Positions 19,804 to 28,889 of a stretch of 64,000 nt of DNA are shown one piece after another (positions within the stretch are counted from its first letter, which is position 1; each line of letters opens with the position of its first letter). Source of the DNA: Stenotrophomonas sp. UBA7346 (GTDB lineage Bacteria > Pseudomonadota > Gammaproteobacteria > Xanthomonadales > Xanthomonadaceae); the NCBI GenBank assembly GCA_002471015.1, contig DKPB01000059.1, positions 9,677-73,676 on the forward strand, given 5' to 3'. The position numbers were made by a program, and so were the translations under genes. The notes beneath the pieces are model-generated. The model saw nothing but the letters and a program-made list of their open reading frames with translations. It was not told where the DNA came from and searched no databases.

Positions 19804-21771
19804 ATGCTGCAGAAACTTCGCGACAAGACCTCAGGCTGGATCGTTACCGTGATCATGGGCCTGTTGATGATCCCGTTCCTGTTCGTGATCGACAACAGCT
19901 ACCTCGGTGGCGTCGGCGCACAGAACGTGGCCAAGGTATCGGCACCGCCGAGCTGGTGGCGTTCGGCGCCGTCGTGGTGGCCGATGTCGTTCCTGTGGAA
20001 CCACCACGAAATCAGCGTGGAAGACTTCCGTACGCGCTTTGAACAGGCGCGTGTGCAGGCCCGCGAGCAGCAGGGCGACAACTTCGACCCGCGCCAATTC
20101 GAAACCACCGAGAACAAGCTGGCCGTGCTGGATCAGCTGGTGGACGAGCAGGTAGTGCGCCTGGCTGCCGAAGACGCGCACATCGTCATTGGCGACAAGG
20201 CCGTGCGCGATTACATCACCGCCATCCCGGCCTTCCAGAAGGACGGCAAGTTCGATGCGGACCAGTACCGCCTGACCTTGGCACAGGGTAATCCGCCGCG
20301 TACGCCGGACATGTTCGACCAGCTGGTGCGTACCAGCCTGCAGCAGTCGATCATCCCCACCGCCTTGGCGCAGTCCGGTTTCACCACCAAGGGCGAGGCC
20401 GAGCGCCTGCTCAAGCTGCTGGGTGAAACCCGCGACGTCGAGTTCGGCATGTTGCCGGCGCCGGCGGCCGATACCGCCGCCGTCAGCGATGCCGAGGTGG
20501 AGCAGTGGTACAAGTCGCATCCGAAGGATTTCCTGCAGCCGGAAACCGTGACACTTGAGTATGTCGAGCTCAACGCCGCAACCCTGCCGGCGGCGACCGC
20601 TGCCGACGAAGCAACGCTGCGTCATCGCTATGAAGAAGAGAAGGCGCGCTTTGTTGCCGCCGACCAGCGCCTGGCATCGCACATCCTGATCAGCGCCGGC
20701 AGCGATGCCGCCTCGCAGCAGGCTGCCGAGGCCAAGGCCGCCAAGCTGGCTGCCGAAGCCAAGCAGGGGGCCGACTTCGCCGCATTGGCCAAGGCCAACT
20801 CGGATGATCCGGGCTCCAAGGACGCCGGTGGCGACCTGGGTTGGGTCGAGAAGGGCGTGATGGTCAAGCCCTTCGAAGACGCGCTGTTCGCCATGAAGGC
20901 TGGCGATGTGGTTGGCCCGGTCAAGACCGAGTTCGGCTACCACGTGCTGAAGCTGCGCGAGATCAAGGGCGGCGAAGGCCGTTCGTTCGAGGAAGTGCGC
21001 GACCAGTTGGCTGCCGAGCAGTTGCAGGCCGATACCGAAAAGGCGTTCAGTGAGTTCAGCGGCCGCCTGGTCGACCTGGTCTACAAGAACCCGACCGCGC
21101 TGGAGCCGGCGGCCAAGGAAGTTGGCATCCCGGTGCAGACCGTCGGTCCGTTCACCCGCGCCACCGCCACTGGCATTGCAGCCAACCCGGCGGTGTTGAA
21201 GGCTGCGTTCTCCGACACGCTGACCGAAGACGGCACGGTGAGCGATCCGATCGAGATCGGCCCGAACCACAGCGTGATGATCCGCGTTACCGCGCATACC
21301 CCGGAGCAGGCCACGCCGCTGGCCCAGGTCAAGGACAAGGTGATTGCCGCCGTGCGTGCGCATCGTGCCGAGGAAGCGTCGAAGAAGGCCGCCGACGCGC
21401 TGCTGGCCAAGTTGAATGGTGGCCAGACGCTGCAGGCACTGGCCGCTGCCGAGCAGCTGCAGCTGTTGCCGGTCCCGGGCCTGCCGCGCGGCGCACCGAT
21501 GCCGAGCGAAGCAGCCAACCGCGCAGTGTTCAGCGCGGCACCGCCGGCCGCTGACAAGCCCAGCTATGGCAAGGTCGCACTGGAAGACGGCCGCTATGCG
21601 GTGTTCGCGGTGACCAAGGTCACCCCGGGCAACGTTGCCGAAGTGCCGGAACAGCAGCAGGCCATGCTCAAGCAGCAGCTGAGCCAGATTGACGGCGCCG
21701 CTGCCGCCAAGGCCTATGTTGATGGCATGCGCAAGCGTTACAAGGTGCAGGTGCAGGAATCCCAGCTCTGA
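19804..21771 (+). CDS. ppiD: Membrane-anchored peptidyl-prolyl isomerase PpiD / SurA-N domain protein
   Basis: The 655-aa protein has one N-terminal membrane anchor (WIVTVIMGLLMIPFLFVI, about residues 12-29) and a long periplasmic part. It contains a SurA-N-like region (FRTRFEQARVQAREQQGDN, AVLDQLVDEQVVRLAAE), a parvulin rotamase domain (SHILISAGSDAASQQ through GPVKTEFGYHVLKLREIKGG) and a C-terminal helical part. PpiD helps newly exported proteins leave the Sec channel. ATG 19804 is chosen because the signal-anchor starts there; the upstream in-frame codons run through the tRNA-Asp genes. Its 3' end is partly duplicated downstream (21892-22073). Confidence 0.93.
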   Translation: MLQKLRDKTSGWIVTVIMGLLMIPFLFVIDNSYLGGVGAQNVAKVSAPPSWWRSAPSWWPMSFLWNHHEISVEDFRTRFEQARVQAREQQGDNFDPRQFETTENKLAVLDQLVDEQVVRLAAEDAHIVIGDKAVRDYITAIPAFQKDGKFDADQYRLTLAQGNPPRTPDMFDQLVRTSLQQSIIPTALAQSGFTTKGEAERLLKLLGETRDVEFGMLPAPAADTAAVSDAEVEQWYKSHPKDFLQPETVTLEYVELNAATLPAATAADEATLRHRYEEEKARFVAADQRLASHILISAGSDAASQQAAEAKAAKLAAEAKQGADFAALAKANSDDPGSKDAGGDLGWVEKGVMVKPFEDALFAMKAGDVVGPVKTEFGYHVLKLREIKGGEGRSFEEVRDQLAAEQLQADTEKAFSEFSGRLVDLVYKNPTALEPAAKEVGIPVQTVGPFTRATATGIAANPAVLKAAFSDTLTEDGTVSDPIEIGPNHSVMIRVTAHTPEQATPLAQVKDKVIAAVRAHRAEEASKKAADALLAKLNGGQTLQALAAAEQLQLLPVPGLPRGAPMPSEAANRAVFSAAPPAADKPSYGKVALEDGRYAVFAVTKVTPGNVAEVPEQQQAMLKQQLSQIDGAAAAKAYVDGMRKRYKVQVQESQL

Positions 21772-22073
21772 TAGCGGGTGGCACACGCTTCGGAAAGCCC
21801 GGTCTCTGACCGGGCTTTTTTGTTTGTGCATGTGGCGCGCTGGCAGCGGCGTTGCCGAGCGTGGCTCGGCACTACCGTGTCAGGCGCGTGGCTATGCCGC
21901 CAAGGCCTATGTTGGCGGCATAGCCACGCGCTGCAAGGTGCAGGAATCCTGGCTCTGATAGCGGGTGGCATATGCTTCGGGAAGCTCGGTCGTTGACCGG
22001 GCTTTTTTGCGCATGTGGCGTGGTGGGGTTGGCGGCAGGGGCGCTGCCGAGCATGGCTCGGCACTACCGTGTC
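21702..22073. repeat. Tandem duplication (about 180 bp) of the ppiD 3' end, terminator and SMAG unit
   Basis: Copy A (about 21702-21879) holds the last ppiD codons (AAKAYVDGM...), the stop, the terminator and a SMAG palindrome at 21853-21875. Copy B (about 21892-22073) repeats the same order: GCCGCCAAGGCCTATGTTG, the stop context CTCTGATAGCGGGTGGCA, a decayed terminator (about 21982-22007) and a SMAG palindrome at 22045-22067. Copy B has no gene upstream. The rest of 22074-22177 holds nothing I recognise. Confidence 0.85.
21796..21822 (+). terminator. Rho-independent terminator of ppiD
   Basis: AGCCCGGT/ACCGGGCT with loop CTCTG is followed by six T, starting 25 bases after the ppiD stop. Confidence 0.85.
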
Positions 22074-22177
22074 GGGAGCGCTGCCGGCGTTGGCAGTTGC
22101 GCGCGCCGCAGGGCCAGGCAGATGCGTGCGATACGGGTGGATGGCCGCTTTGCGGCTGACGTCATTCCGGGCCGGGC

Positions 22178-22206
22178 AAAAAAATACCCGGCACGTGGCC
22201 GGGCAT
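22178..22206 (-). terminator. Terminator downstream of the LysM transglycosylase gene
   Basis: On the minus strand a GCCCGGC...GCCGGG hairpin is followed by TATTTTTTT, 24 bases after the stop of the gene ending at 22230. Confidence 0.8.
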
Positions 22207-22229
22207 TCGTGGCGAGGCGAGCGCTGGTC

Positions 22230-23450
22230 TCAGCGCACTTCCTCGTAGCGCAACACCATGCCGGGGCGCAGCACGGCACTGGCGTCCAGATTGTTGAACG
22301 ACAGCAGGGTCTTCACCGAGATGCCGTAACGGCGGGCGATGGTCCAGGCCGATTCGCCGCTGCGCACGGTGTGGCGGCGGGTGCTGTTGCTGCTGGTAGA
22401 CGCAAGCGCCCGCGCGTTGCCCTTGGATGCGGAGGCGGGCGTGGCTGCCGCCGGTGCCGCCGTGCTGGCCAGCAAGGTGCCGGTTTCAGTGGCGGCCACC
22501 ATGTCGTCGGTACCAATGGCAGCCGCCGGAACCAGCACGCGTGTGCCGGCGCGGGAGCTGGTCAGTGCCGGGTTGAGCCGGGCGATGCGGGCCGGGTCCA
22601 GCGCGTTCTGTGCCGACCACGCGGCCAGCGTGGTATTGGCTGGCAGGGTATGGCCCTTGAGAATGGGGACCGGCCGATCCAGTGCGGCCATTACATCCGG
22701 GTTGTTCTCCGACTGCTCGAGCACGCAGGCCAGCGCATGCAGTTTCTCGACATAGGCGTAGGTGATCGGCGACAGCCCAGGCAGTTCGGCTGCATTGGCA
22801 TTCTGCGCGTTCATGCCGCCACGGCGCAGCGATTGCAGGATGCGGTACTCGCCGGCGTTGTAGGCCATCACCGCCAACTGCCAGTCGCCAGCAAACATGC
22901 CGTGCAGGGTCTTCAGGTAGCGGACTGCGGCGCGGGTGGAATCCACTGCGGACAGGCGGCCGTCATAGCCGCTTTCCATCGGCACGCGGTGGTTGCGGGC
23001 GGTGGTGGCGATGAACTGCCACAGTCCGGCCGGGCCGCTGGCATTGCGGGCGCCGGGGCGGTAGCCGCTTTCCACGAACGGGATGAGCGCGAACTCGGTG
23101 GGCAGGCCGGCACTGCGCAGCTCATCGACCACATAGCCAAACAGCGGCAGCGCGTCGTCCTCTACATTGCCAAGGCGCGCCGGTGCGTGCGCGAACTGCT
23201 TGCGCCAGCGTGGGCTGGTGGCCTCGGCATCGCACTGCGGCGCGGCCAGGCCCTCGCGGAAATTGGCGAAGATCTCGCGGCCGTTGCGGTGGGTGGGTTC
23301 CGGCAGCGAGGCCGGATCCAGTGGCAACACGCCCAAGGTGCCGATGTTCTGGCTCAGGCCGTGGCTGACCGGCAGTGACTGGGCGCTGGCAATGCTGCTG
23401 GTGGCGCCGAGCAACAGCCCCAGCGCCACTGCGAGGGTATGCCCCCTCAC
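22230..23450 (-). CDS. mltD: Membrane-bound lytic murein transglycosylase (MltD-like) with LysM domain
   Basis: The protein of about 406 aa has a signal peptide ([21 protein letters not shown]). A lytic transglycosylase (SLT) domain follows, with the catalytic Glu in [13 protein letters not shown] and the motif [16 protein letters not shown]. The C-terminal LysM domain carries [28 protein letters not shown]. It cleaves peptidoglycan to 1,6-anhydro-muropeptides. The start at GTG 23450 overlaps the gloB stop by 4 bases (GTGA); a second GTG at 23471 is possible. No lipobox cysteine is visible, unlike E. coli MltD. Confidence 0.9.
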   Translation of the reverse strand: MRGHTLAVALGLLLGATSSIASAQSLPVSHGLSQNIGTLGVLPLDPASLPEPTHRNGREIFANFREGLAAPQCDAEATSPRWRKQFAHAPARLGNVEDDALPLFGYVVDELRSAGLPTEFALIPFVESGYRPGARNASGPAGLWQFIATTARNHRVPMESGYDGRLSAVDSTRAAVRYLKTLHGMFAGDWQLAVMAYNAGEYRILQSLRRGGMNAQNANAAELPGLSPITYAYVEKLHALACVLEQSENNPDVMAALDRPVPILKGHTLPANTTLAAWSAQNALDPARIARLNPALTSSRAGTRVLVPAAAIGTDDMVAATETGTLLASTAAPAAATPASASKGNARALASTSSNSTRRHTVRSGESAWTIARRYGISVKTLLSFNNLDASAVLRPGMVLRYEEVR

Positions 23451-24211
23451 GCGCGGAAACCGTCTTTCCACCGCCGCAATTCGGCGAACACTTCCACCTC
23501 GTCGGTGGGCGCGCGGCCAAGCCGAGCGCTTACCGCTTCAACTATCGCCGCATCGGCGGTACGCAGGAACGGGTTGCATTGCAGTTCAACCGCCAATGCG
23601 GCGGGAACGGTAGGACGGGAACGGCTGCGCATGTCCATGGCTTCCTGTTGGCGGCGTTGCAATGCCGCGTTGGTGGGATCGACATGCCGCGCGAACACGG
23701 CATTGGCCAGCGTGTATTCGTGCCCGCAGCAGACCCATGTCTGCGGGGGCAGGGCGGCCATTCGCTTGAGCGAGGCCAGCATCTGGGCGGGCGTACCTTC
23801 GAACATGCGCCCACAGCCCAAGCTGAACAGCATGTCGCCACTGAACAGATGGTTGTGGCCCAGATACGCGATGTGGCTGCGGGTATGACCGGGAACGTCC
23901 ATCACGGTGAAGCCGAAGCCGGACAATTCTACCCGGTCGCCGTCGCCGACCCGTTCACATTCCAATGCGATGCGTTCATCTTCGGGGGCGAACACGCGCA
24001 GGCGCGGCCAGCGCTGGCGCAGTTCGGCCACGCCGCCGATATGGTCGTCGTGGTGATGGGTAAGCAGCACCGCGGCGGGCTGCATGCCCTGCGCGGCGGC
24101 TTCCAGTACCGGCGCTGCCTGGCCCGGGTCGACGAACACAGTCAGGCCATCGGGCGTTTGCAGCGCCCAGATGTAATTGTCCTGGAATGCAGGCAGGGCG
24201 GTCAGTCGCAT
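23447..24211 (-). CDS. gloB: Hydroxyacylglutathione hydrolase (glyoxalase II)
   Basis: The 254-aa metallo-beta-lactamase-fold enzyme has the binuclear metal motif [28 protein letters not shown] and the C-terminal substrate-binding [10 protein letters not shown] region. It hydrolyses S-lactoylglutathione in methylglyoxal detoxification. It is divergent from the methyltransferase-like gene at 24223 with only 11 bases between starts, so their promoters must overlap the coding regions. It is translationally coupled to the transglycosylase gene downstream. Confidence 0.95.
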   Translation of the reverse strand: MRLTALPAFQDNYIWALQTPDGLTVFVDPGQAAPVLEAAAQGMQPAAVLLTHHHDDHIGGVAELRQRWPRLRVFAPEDERIALECERVGDGDRVELSGFGFTVMDVPGHTRSHIAYLGHNHLFSGDMLFSLGCGRMFEGTPAQMLASLKRMAALPPQTWVCCGHEYTLANAVFARHVDPTNAALQRRQQEAMDMRSRSRPTVPAALAVELQCNPFLRTADAAIVEAVSARLGRAPTDEVEVFAELRRWKDGFRA

Positions 24212-24222
24212 AGAATTGGAAA

Positions 24223-24873
24223 ATGCCTGCCGCCCCGTTCCCCCGTCAAGCTGCAGTCTCGGCCTGGTTTGAGAAGCCCGGGGCGCAGGCGATGCGGGAT
24301 TGGGAGCATCGCTACCTGGCTGAACAATTGCGCGGATTTCCGTCGCAGCCGTGGTTGTGGCTGGGGCCCAGCGCCAGTTGGCTGCCGCAAACCGCCCCGG
24401 CGGGCCGTGGCCTGCGCCTGCACCGCAGTACCGACGGCCAGCAATGGGCCGGCCAGTTGCGCTGCGGCTTGCCGCTGCCGTTGCCGGCCGAAGCGGTCAA
24501 GGTGATCGTCATCCAGCATGCCGCGCCGACCGATCTGGAGGCACTGCTGTCCGAATGCGGACGGGTGCTGATGCCGGGCGGGCGGGTCTGGATGACCCTG
24601 CTCAACCGCTGCAGCCCCTACCGGGCGCACTGGCAATGGCAGGGCGCGCGGCCGCCGTCGGTGGGGCGCTGCCAGGCCTTGTTGGCACGGCAGGGCATAC
24701 GCGCCCGCTCGTTGCGGCACTATGGCCCGCTATGGCAGCAGACCAGTGCCCCGCCGGGTACCGCGTTGCCGGTGCTGCGCGCCCTGTGCGTGTTGGAAGC
24801 AGAAAAACGAAGTGAGGCATTCATCGGGCCAACCCCGCTCAAGGTGGCATGGCGCAACCCGGTGGCGACCTGA
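24223..24873 (+). CDS. SAM-dependent methyltransferase-like protein
   Basis: The 216-aa protein resembles class I methyltransferases in its central part: a hydrophobic strand [37 protein letters not shown] matches motifs II-III, with the usual LxPGG turn. The glycine-rich SAM loop near the N-terminus is weak ([12 protein letters not shown]), so activity is uncertain. Homologues are commonly found between gloB and rnhA. The substrate is unknown. It lies 16 bp before rnhA on the same strand. Confidence 0.7.
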   Translation: MPAAPFPRQAAVSAWFEKPGAQAMRDWEHRYLAEQLRGFPSQPWLWLGPSASWLPQTAPAGRGLRLHRSTDGQQWAGQLRCGLPLPLPAEAVKVIVIQHAAPTDLEALLSECGRVLMPGGRVWMTLLNRCSPYRAHWQWQGARPPSVGRCQALLARQGIRARSLRHYGPLWQQTSAPPGTALPVLRALCVLEAEKRSEAFIGPTPLKVAWRNPVAT

Positions 24874-24889
24874 AATCCAACGGAAGAAC

Positions 24890-25351
24890 ATGAAGTCAAT
24901 CGAAGTACATACCGACGGCGCCTGCCTCGGCAATCCTGGCCCCGGTGGCTGGGCGGCGCTGTTGCGCTACAAGGGGCACGAGCGAGAGTTGGCTGGCGGC
25001 GAAGGCCATACCACCAACAACCGCATGGAGCTGATGGCCGCGATCATGGGCCTGGAAACCCTCACCGAGCCCTGTGAGATCGTGCTGCACACCGATTCGC
25101 AGTACGTGCGCCAGGGCATCACCGAGTGGATGGGCGGCTGGGTGCGGCGCAACTGGAAGACCGCCGGCGGCGACCCGGTCAAGAACCGCGACCTGTGGGA
25201 GCGCCTGCATGCGGCCACCCAGCGGCACCGGATCGACTGGCGCTGGGTGAAGGGGCATTCCGGCGACCCGGACAACGAACGCGTGGACCAGTTGGCCCGC
25301 GATGCGGCGATCCGCGTGCGCGCTGACGCCGCAGCGAATGGAGTGGGCTGA
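24890..25351 (+). CDS. rnhA: Ribonuclease HI
   Basis: The 153-aa enzyme has all RNase HI acidic residues in context: [16 protein letters not shown] (Asp), [12 protein letters not shown] (Glu), [12 protein letters not shown] (Asp) and [17 protein letters not shown] (His/Asp). It cleaves RNA in RNA-DNA hybrids. The ATG at 24890 follows CGGAAG. Its stop overlaps the dnaQ start by one base (TGATG), the usual rnhA-dnaQ pairing. Confidence 0.97.
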   Translation: MKSIEVHTDGACLGNPGPGGWAALLRYKGHERELAGGEGHTTNNRMELMAAIMGLETLTEPCEIVLHTDSQYVRQGITEWMGGWVRRNWKTAGGDPVKNRDLWERLHAATQRHRIDWRWVKGHSGDPDNERVDQLARDAAIRVRADAAANGVG

Positions 25352-26076
25352 TGCGCCAGATCGTGCTTGATACCGAAACCACCGGCCTGGAATGGAAGAA
25401 GGGCAACCGCGTGGTCGAAATTGGCTGCGTCGAGTTGCTGGAGCGGCGCCCGAGTGGCAACAATTTCCACCGTTATCTGAAGCCGGACTGCGACTTTGAA
25501 TCCGGCGCGGCGGAAGTGACCGGCCTGTCGCTGGACTTCCTTGCCGACAAGCCGCGCTTCGAGGAAGTCGTGGATGAGTTCCTGGCCTATGTGGACGGGG
25601 CCGAGCTGATCATCCACAACGCCTCGTTCGACATGGGGTTCCTCGAGAACGAGATGACCCTGGCCGGGCGCGGCCGGCTGGCCAGCCGGGTGACGGTGAC
25701 CGATACCCTGGCAATGGCGCGCGAGCGCTACCCTGGCCAGCGCAACTCGCTGGATGCGCTGTGCAAGCGCCTGGGCGTGGACAATGCCCACCGCACCCTG
25801 CATGGCGGTCTGCTGGATGCGCAGATCCTGGCCGACGTCTATATCGCCTTGACCTCGGGCCAGGAAGAGATCGGCTTTGGCCTGCCCGAAGTGGAAGCCG
25901 CGGCCGGTGGTGCCGCCGCACAGGCGTTCGACAGCGCGGTATTGCTGCCGCGCCCGCGGGTGGTGGTTACCGCATCGGAGCAGGAAGCGCACGAGGCGCG
26001 GCTGGCCAGGCTGCGCAAGAAATCCGGCCACGCCTGGTGGGATGGCGAGCGCCAGCCCGATCCGGAACCGGCCTGA
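25351..26076 (+). CDS. dnaQ: DNA polymerase III epsilon subunit (3'-5' proofreading exonuclease)
   Basis: The 241-aa protein has the DnaQ exonuclease motifs: Exo I VLDTETTGLEW, Exo II IIHNASFDMGFL and Exo III HGGLLDAQILADVY. It also has NSLDALCKRLGV and a C-terminal tail for the alpha subunit. It proofreads replication errors. It is coupled to rnhA by a one-base overlap. Confidence 0.96.
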   Translation: MRQIVLDTETTGLEWKKGNRVVEIGCVELLERRPSGNNFHRYLKPDCDFESGAAEVTGLSLDFLADKPRFEEVVDEFLAYVDGAELIIHNASFDMGFLENEMTLAGRGRLASRVTVTDTLAMARERYPGQRNSLDALCKRLGVDNAHRTLHGGLLDAQILADVYIALTSGQEEIGFGLPEVEAAAGGAAAQAFDSAVLLPRPRVVVTASEQEAHEARLARLRKKSGHAWWDGERQPDPEPA

Positions 26077-26097
26077 AGCCGGCAGGGCCCGCTGCCG

Positions 26098-26802
26098 TCA
26101 GTGGCAGCGGACCAGGATCACGGTGATGTTGTCCGAGCCGCCGCCATCCAGTGCGGCGGCCACCAGCGCATCCACACATTCCTGTGCGCTGCAGTCGGCG
26201 TGTCCGAGGGTCTCGGCCAGGCCGGCGTCGTCCACTTCCTCGGTGAGGCCATCGCTGCATAGCAGCAGTTGCATGCCCGGGCGCAGTTCGCCGGTCATGG
26301 TGGCGACATTGAGGTGGGCAGGGTCGGTCACGCCCAGGGCCTGGGTCACGACATTGCGGTGCGGATGGGCGCGTGCCTGCTCGGTGGTGAGCGTGCCTTG
26401 GGCGATCAACTCCTGCACGTAGCTGTGGTCCTGGCTGAGCTGGGCCAGCTTGCCGTCACGCCACAGGTAGGCGCGGCTGTCGCCCACCCATGCCACTTCA
26501 AAGCGATTGCCCTGCACCCGTGCGGCGACCACGGTGGTGCCCATCGGCAGGCTGTCGTTGCGGCGGCGCGAGGTACGGATGATCTCTTCATCGGCGGTGC
26601 GGATGGCCTGCACCAGCGGCGCGCCATTGCGGACCTCGCGGACGATGGTTTCGCGGGCCAACGCGCTGGCCACCTCGCCACAGGCATGGCCACCCATGCC
26701 ATCAGCCACCAGCCACAGGCCAAGCTCACCGTCACCGTAGTAGGTGTCTTCATTGAGCTGGCGGCGCAGGCCGGCGTGGCTTAAATGTCCGAATTCGATC
26801 AT
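26098..26802 (-). CDS. PP2C-family serine/threonine protein phosphatase
   Basis: The 234-aa cytoplasmic phosphatase has the PP2C motifs in order: QLNEDTYYGDGELGLWLVADGMGGH, VAWVGDSRAYLWRDG, LLLCSDGLTEEV and GGGSDNITVILV. The aspartates bind two Mg/Mn ions. Such stand-alone enzymes usually oppose a Hanks-type kinase, as in type VI secretion or stress control, but no kinase is nearby. It converges on dnaQ, with 21 bases between the stops. Confidence 0.92.
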   Translation of the reverse strand: MIEFGHLSHAGLRRQLNEDTYYGDGELGLWLVADGMGGHACGEVASALARETIVREVRNGAPLVQAIRTADEEIIRTSRRRNDSLPMGTTVVAARVQGNRFEVAWVGDSRAYLWRDGKLAQLSQDHSYVQELIAQGTLTTEQARAHPHRNVVTQALGVTDPAHLNVATMTGELRPGMQLLLCSDGLTEEVDDAGLAETLGHADCSAQECVDALVAAALDGGGSDNITVILVRCH

Positions 26803-26948
26803 GGGTGCCCGGATGGGCCGTATATCAACAGGAGATGCGTTGCATCATCGCGTTCATGGAAGTGTAGGGCAAGCACTGTGACCGCCCGGCGCAAATGCTG
26901 GAAAGCGCGCGTTGTGCCTGTACACAGAACGGTTCGTGAAAAAACCGC

Positions 26949-26977
26949 TTGTCGAAGATGGCGATGCCCTTTATCAT
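26949..26977 (+). promoter_or_regulatory. Promoter of tRNA-Ser
   Basis: TTGTCG (26949-26954) is followed after 17 bases by TATCAT (26972-26977), then a GC-rich discriminator typical of stringently controlled stable RNA. It lies 28 bases before the tRNA. The rest of 26803-26948 shows no gene. Confidence 0.65.
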
Positions 26978-27005
26978 GCGCAGCCCGGTTCGCCGGGGAC
27001 CATCT

Positions 27006-27096
27006 GGAGAGGTGGCAGAGCGGTTGAATGTACCTGACTCGAAATCAGGCAGGCGTTTATAGCGCCTCGGGGGTTCGAATCCCCCCCTCTCCGCCA
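27006..27096 (+). tRNA. tRNA-Ser (anticodon CGA), integration target
   Basis: Class II tRNA with acceptor GGAGAGG/CCTCTCC, anticodon loop CTCGAAA giving CGA, a long variable arm, T-loop GTTCGAATC and CCA. Its last bases are part of the 17-bp repeat that recurs at 58449, so the 3' end has been restored by the integrated element. Confidence 0.97.
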
Positions 27097-27099
27097 GAT
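27083..27099 (+). other. attL core
   Basis: This is the left copy of the 17-bp direct repeat CCCCCTCTCCGCCAGAT, overlapping the 3' acceptor end of tRNA-Ser. Crossover should occur within or next to it. Confidence 0.88.
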
Positions 27100-27109
27100 A
27101 CATGAACTA

Positions 27110-27136
27110 AGCCCTTGAAATTCAAGGGCTTTTTTC
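27110..27136 (+). terminator. Terminator after tRNA-Ser, supplied by the element
   Basis: AGCCCTTG/CAAGGGCT with loop AAATT is followed by TTTTTT. It lies inside the element and replaces the host terminator that now follows attR. Confidence 0.8.
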
Positions 27137-27150
27137 ATTTATGGCTTGGC

Positions 27151-27174
27151 TGGTATGCCATCTGGTATGCCACG
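27151..27174 (+). repeat. Left-end 12-bp iterons (2 copies)
   Basis: TGGTATGCCATC is directly followed by TGGTATGCCACG. The GTATGCC core repeats at 27153 and 27165. The same period-12 repeat occurs four times near the integrase start (58273-58320). Arm-type integrase sites are the likeliest role. The remaining 27175-27485 holds no gene that I can support. Confidence 0.75.
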
Positions 27175-27485
27175 GGAAGCTGGCTGCTGCTGGACCATTC
27201 TGGACATCTGAGCGCCTGTAAGCGGCGCGCATCGGCTTTGCTGGTCAAAGCGTTCGCATCCCAGTTTTTATGGCAGCTAATCCTGATACCTGTTGTGGCC
27301 TGATGGCCGCTAATCGACCTTATGCAGGTAGAGATGGGCTTAGAGGGAAGATGGTTATCAAAATGCAACCCTTGTGCGATCATCATGCTAGTGTCTGGGT
27401 GGTTGCTGATGGATAGCAGGCTTTCCCCGATTGCTACTACAAGGAATTGCTGACCCGGATGTGCGATCTTTCCGGGTACACACGG

Positions 27486-28400
27486 ATGATGAGCGAACGC
27501 CTCGCAGATCTAACCCAGCCACAACGCGACCGGCTCGCGTTCGTGGAGTTGCGCGTGCGCTTCATCGGGGAGATACGCCGTCAGGACTTGGTGACGCGGT
27601 TTGGCATCCAGTCCGCCGCCGCATCCAGGGATCTGGCGCTGTACAAGGCGCTGGCCCCCAGCAACATCGACTATGACTCCAAGGCCAAGTCCTACGTACT
27701 GGGTGGAAGCTTCCACCCGCTATTCGACTTTTCACCGGAGCGTGTCCTGTCGTGGCTGACCCAGGGCTTTGGCGACGGTGAGCCGATGCGGCTCAAGGCG
27801 TGGGTGGCGAGCGAGAGCCCGTCACGGCTCACCCATCCGGATCTGGATGTGTTGGCGAGTGTGACCCGGGCGATCCATCAGGAGTGTCCGCTCGGCATCG
27901 AGTACCACTCCATCTCCAGTGGTCGCACCGAGCGGGAGATCGTCCCGTTCGCGCTGATCGACAACGGCCTCCGTTGGCACGTCCGCGCCTTCGATAGGAA
28001 GTCGCAGGAGTTCCGGGATTTCGTCATCACCCGGATCAAGCGCCCGATGGTGCTCAAGGGGCAGCCAGTGGCGCCCCACGAGATGATCGATCAGGACATT
28101 CAGTGGACTCGGATCGTCGAGCTGGAGCTGGTGCCGCACCCGGATCAGCCCTGGCCAGAGATCACCGAGATGGACTACAGCATGGAAGATGGCGTGCTGC
28201 TGATGAAGCTGCGGGCAGCCACTGCCGGTTACATCCTTCGCCAATGGAGTGTGGACTGCACGCCCGACCACAGCTTGCGCGGGCACGAGTATCGGTTGTG
28301 GCTGAAGGACCACCTGGCCATCTACGGCGTGCGCAACGCCGTGCTGGCGCCAGGCTACCGATCCCCTGATCAACAACGGCTCGAAGCCGAGACGGACTGA
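27486..28400 (+). CDS. brxR: WYL-domain transcriptional regulator, BrxR-like
   Basis: The protein of about 304 aa has an N-terminal winged helix (PQRDRLAFVELRVRFIGEIRRQDLVTRFGI, residues about 10-45), a WYL ligand-binding domain near 115-185 (LGIEYHSISSGRTEREIVPFALIDNGLRWHVRAFDR) and a C-terminal WCX-like part. This is the architecture of BrxR/CapW repressors that sit in front of BREX and other defence operons. It is co-directional with brxF, with only 10 bases between, and probably controls the operon. The start is uncertain: ATG 27486 or 27489 fits the family N-terminus; ATG 27459 and TTG 27447 are alternatives closer to an AAGGA. Confidence 0.87.
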   Translation: MMSERLADLTQPQRDRLAFVELRVRFIGEIRRQDLVTRFGIQSAAASRDLALYKALAPSNIDYDSKAKSYVLGGSFHPLFDFSPERVLSWLTQGFGDGEPMRLKAWVASESPSRLTHPDLDVLASVTRAIHQECPLGIEYHSISSGRTEREIVPFALIDNGLRWHVRAFDRKSQEFRDFVITRIKRPMVLKGQPVAPHEMIDQDIQWTRIVELELVPHPDQPWPEITEMDYSMEDGVLLMKLRAATAGYILRQWSVDCTPDHSLRGHEYRLWLKDHLAIYGVRNAVLAPGYRSPDQQRLEAETD

Positions 28401-28410
28401 GGGAATGAGC

Positions 28411-28866
28411 ATGCTCGCAAAACTCGAACGACTCATCGGCGAAATCGGCGACCTCAACAGCAAGTTGATCCTGCTGGTCGGTCCCAGCCGCAGTGGTAAG
28501 ACCCAACTGCTGCGCCAACTCAGCGCCAGGCTCAACATTGAGCCGCTCAACGTCGGCCTGGAGTTGGGGCGCTGTTTGGCTGCCACGCCGAACAACAAGC
28601 GCGGCTTCTCGGCAGGCGAACTGCTGCGGGAGATGGCTGACAAGGAACGAACTGAAGACCCGCTGCTGCTCGACAACCTCGAGTTGCTGTTTGAGCCCGG
28701 CCTACAGATCAACCCGCTTGACCTCGTCAGGCGGCTGGCTCATGCCAAGCGCGTCGTAGCCGTCTGGCCTGGCGAGCTGCGCGGTGATCGCTTGGTGTAC
28801 GCCGACATGAGCCATTCAGAACATCGTGACTACAGCCGCGACGGCGTGGTCGTACTCGAAATTTGA
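28411..28866 (+). CDS. brxF: BREX type III protein BrxF (small P-loop ATPase)
   Basis: The 151-aa protein has Walker A GPSRSGKT at residues 24-31 and a Walker B-like DPLLLDNLELLF. BrxF is the signature small ATPase at the start of type III BREX operons; its molecular role is not established. ATG 28411 is preferred because GAGGGA ends 6 bases upstream; the ATG at 28405 is too close to that ribosome binding site. It overlaps the open frame of brxC, and the genes are packed as one operon. Confidence 0.87.
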   Translation: MLAKLERLIGEIGDLNSKLILLVGPSRSGKTQLLRQLSARLNIEPLNVGLELGRCLAATPNNKRGFSAGELLREMADKERTEDPLLLDNLELLFEPGLQINPLDLVRRLAHAKRVVAVWPGELRGDRLVYADMSHSEHRDYSRDGVVVLEI

Positions 28867-28889
28867 CATTACAGGGAAGGGGGAACCAG

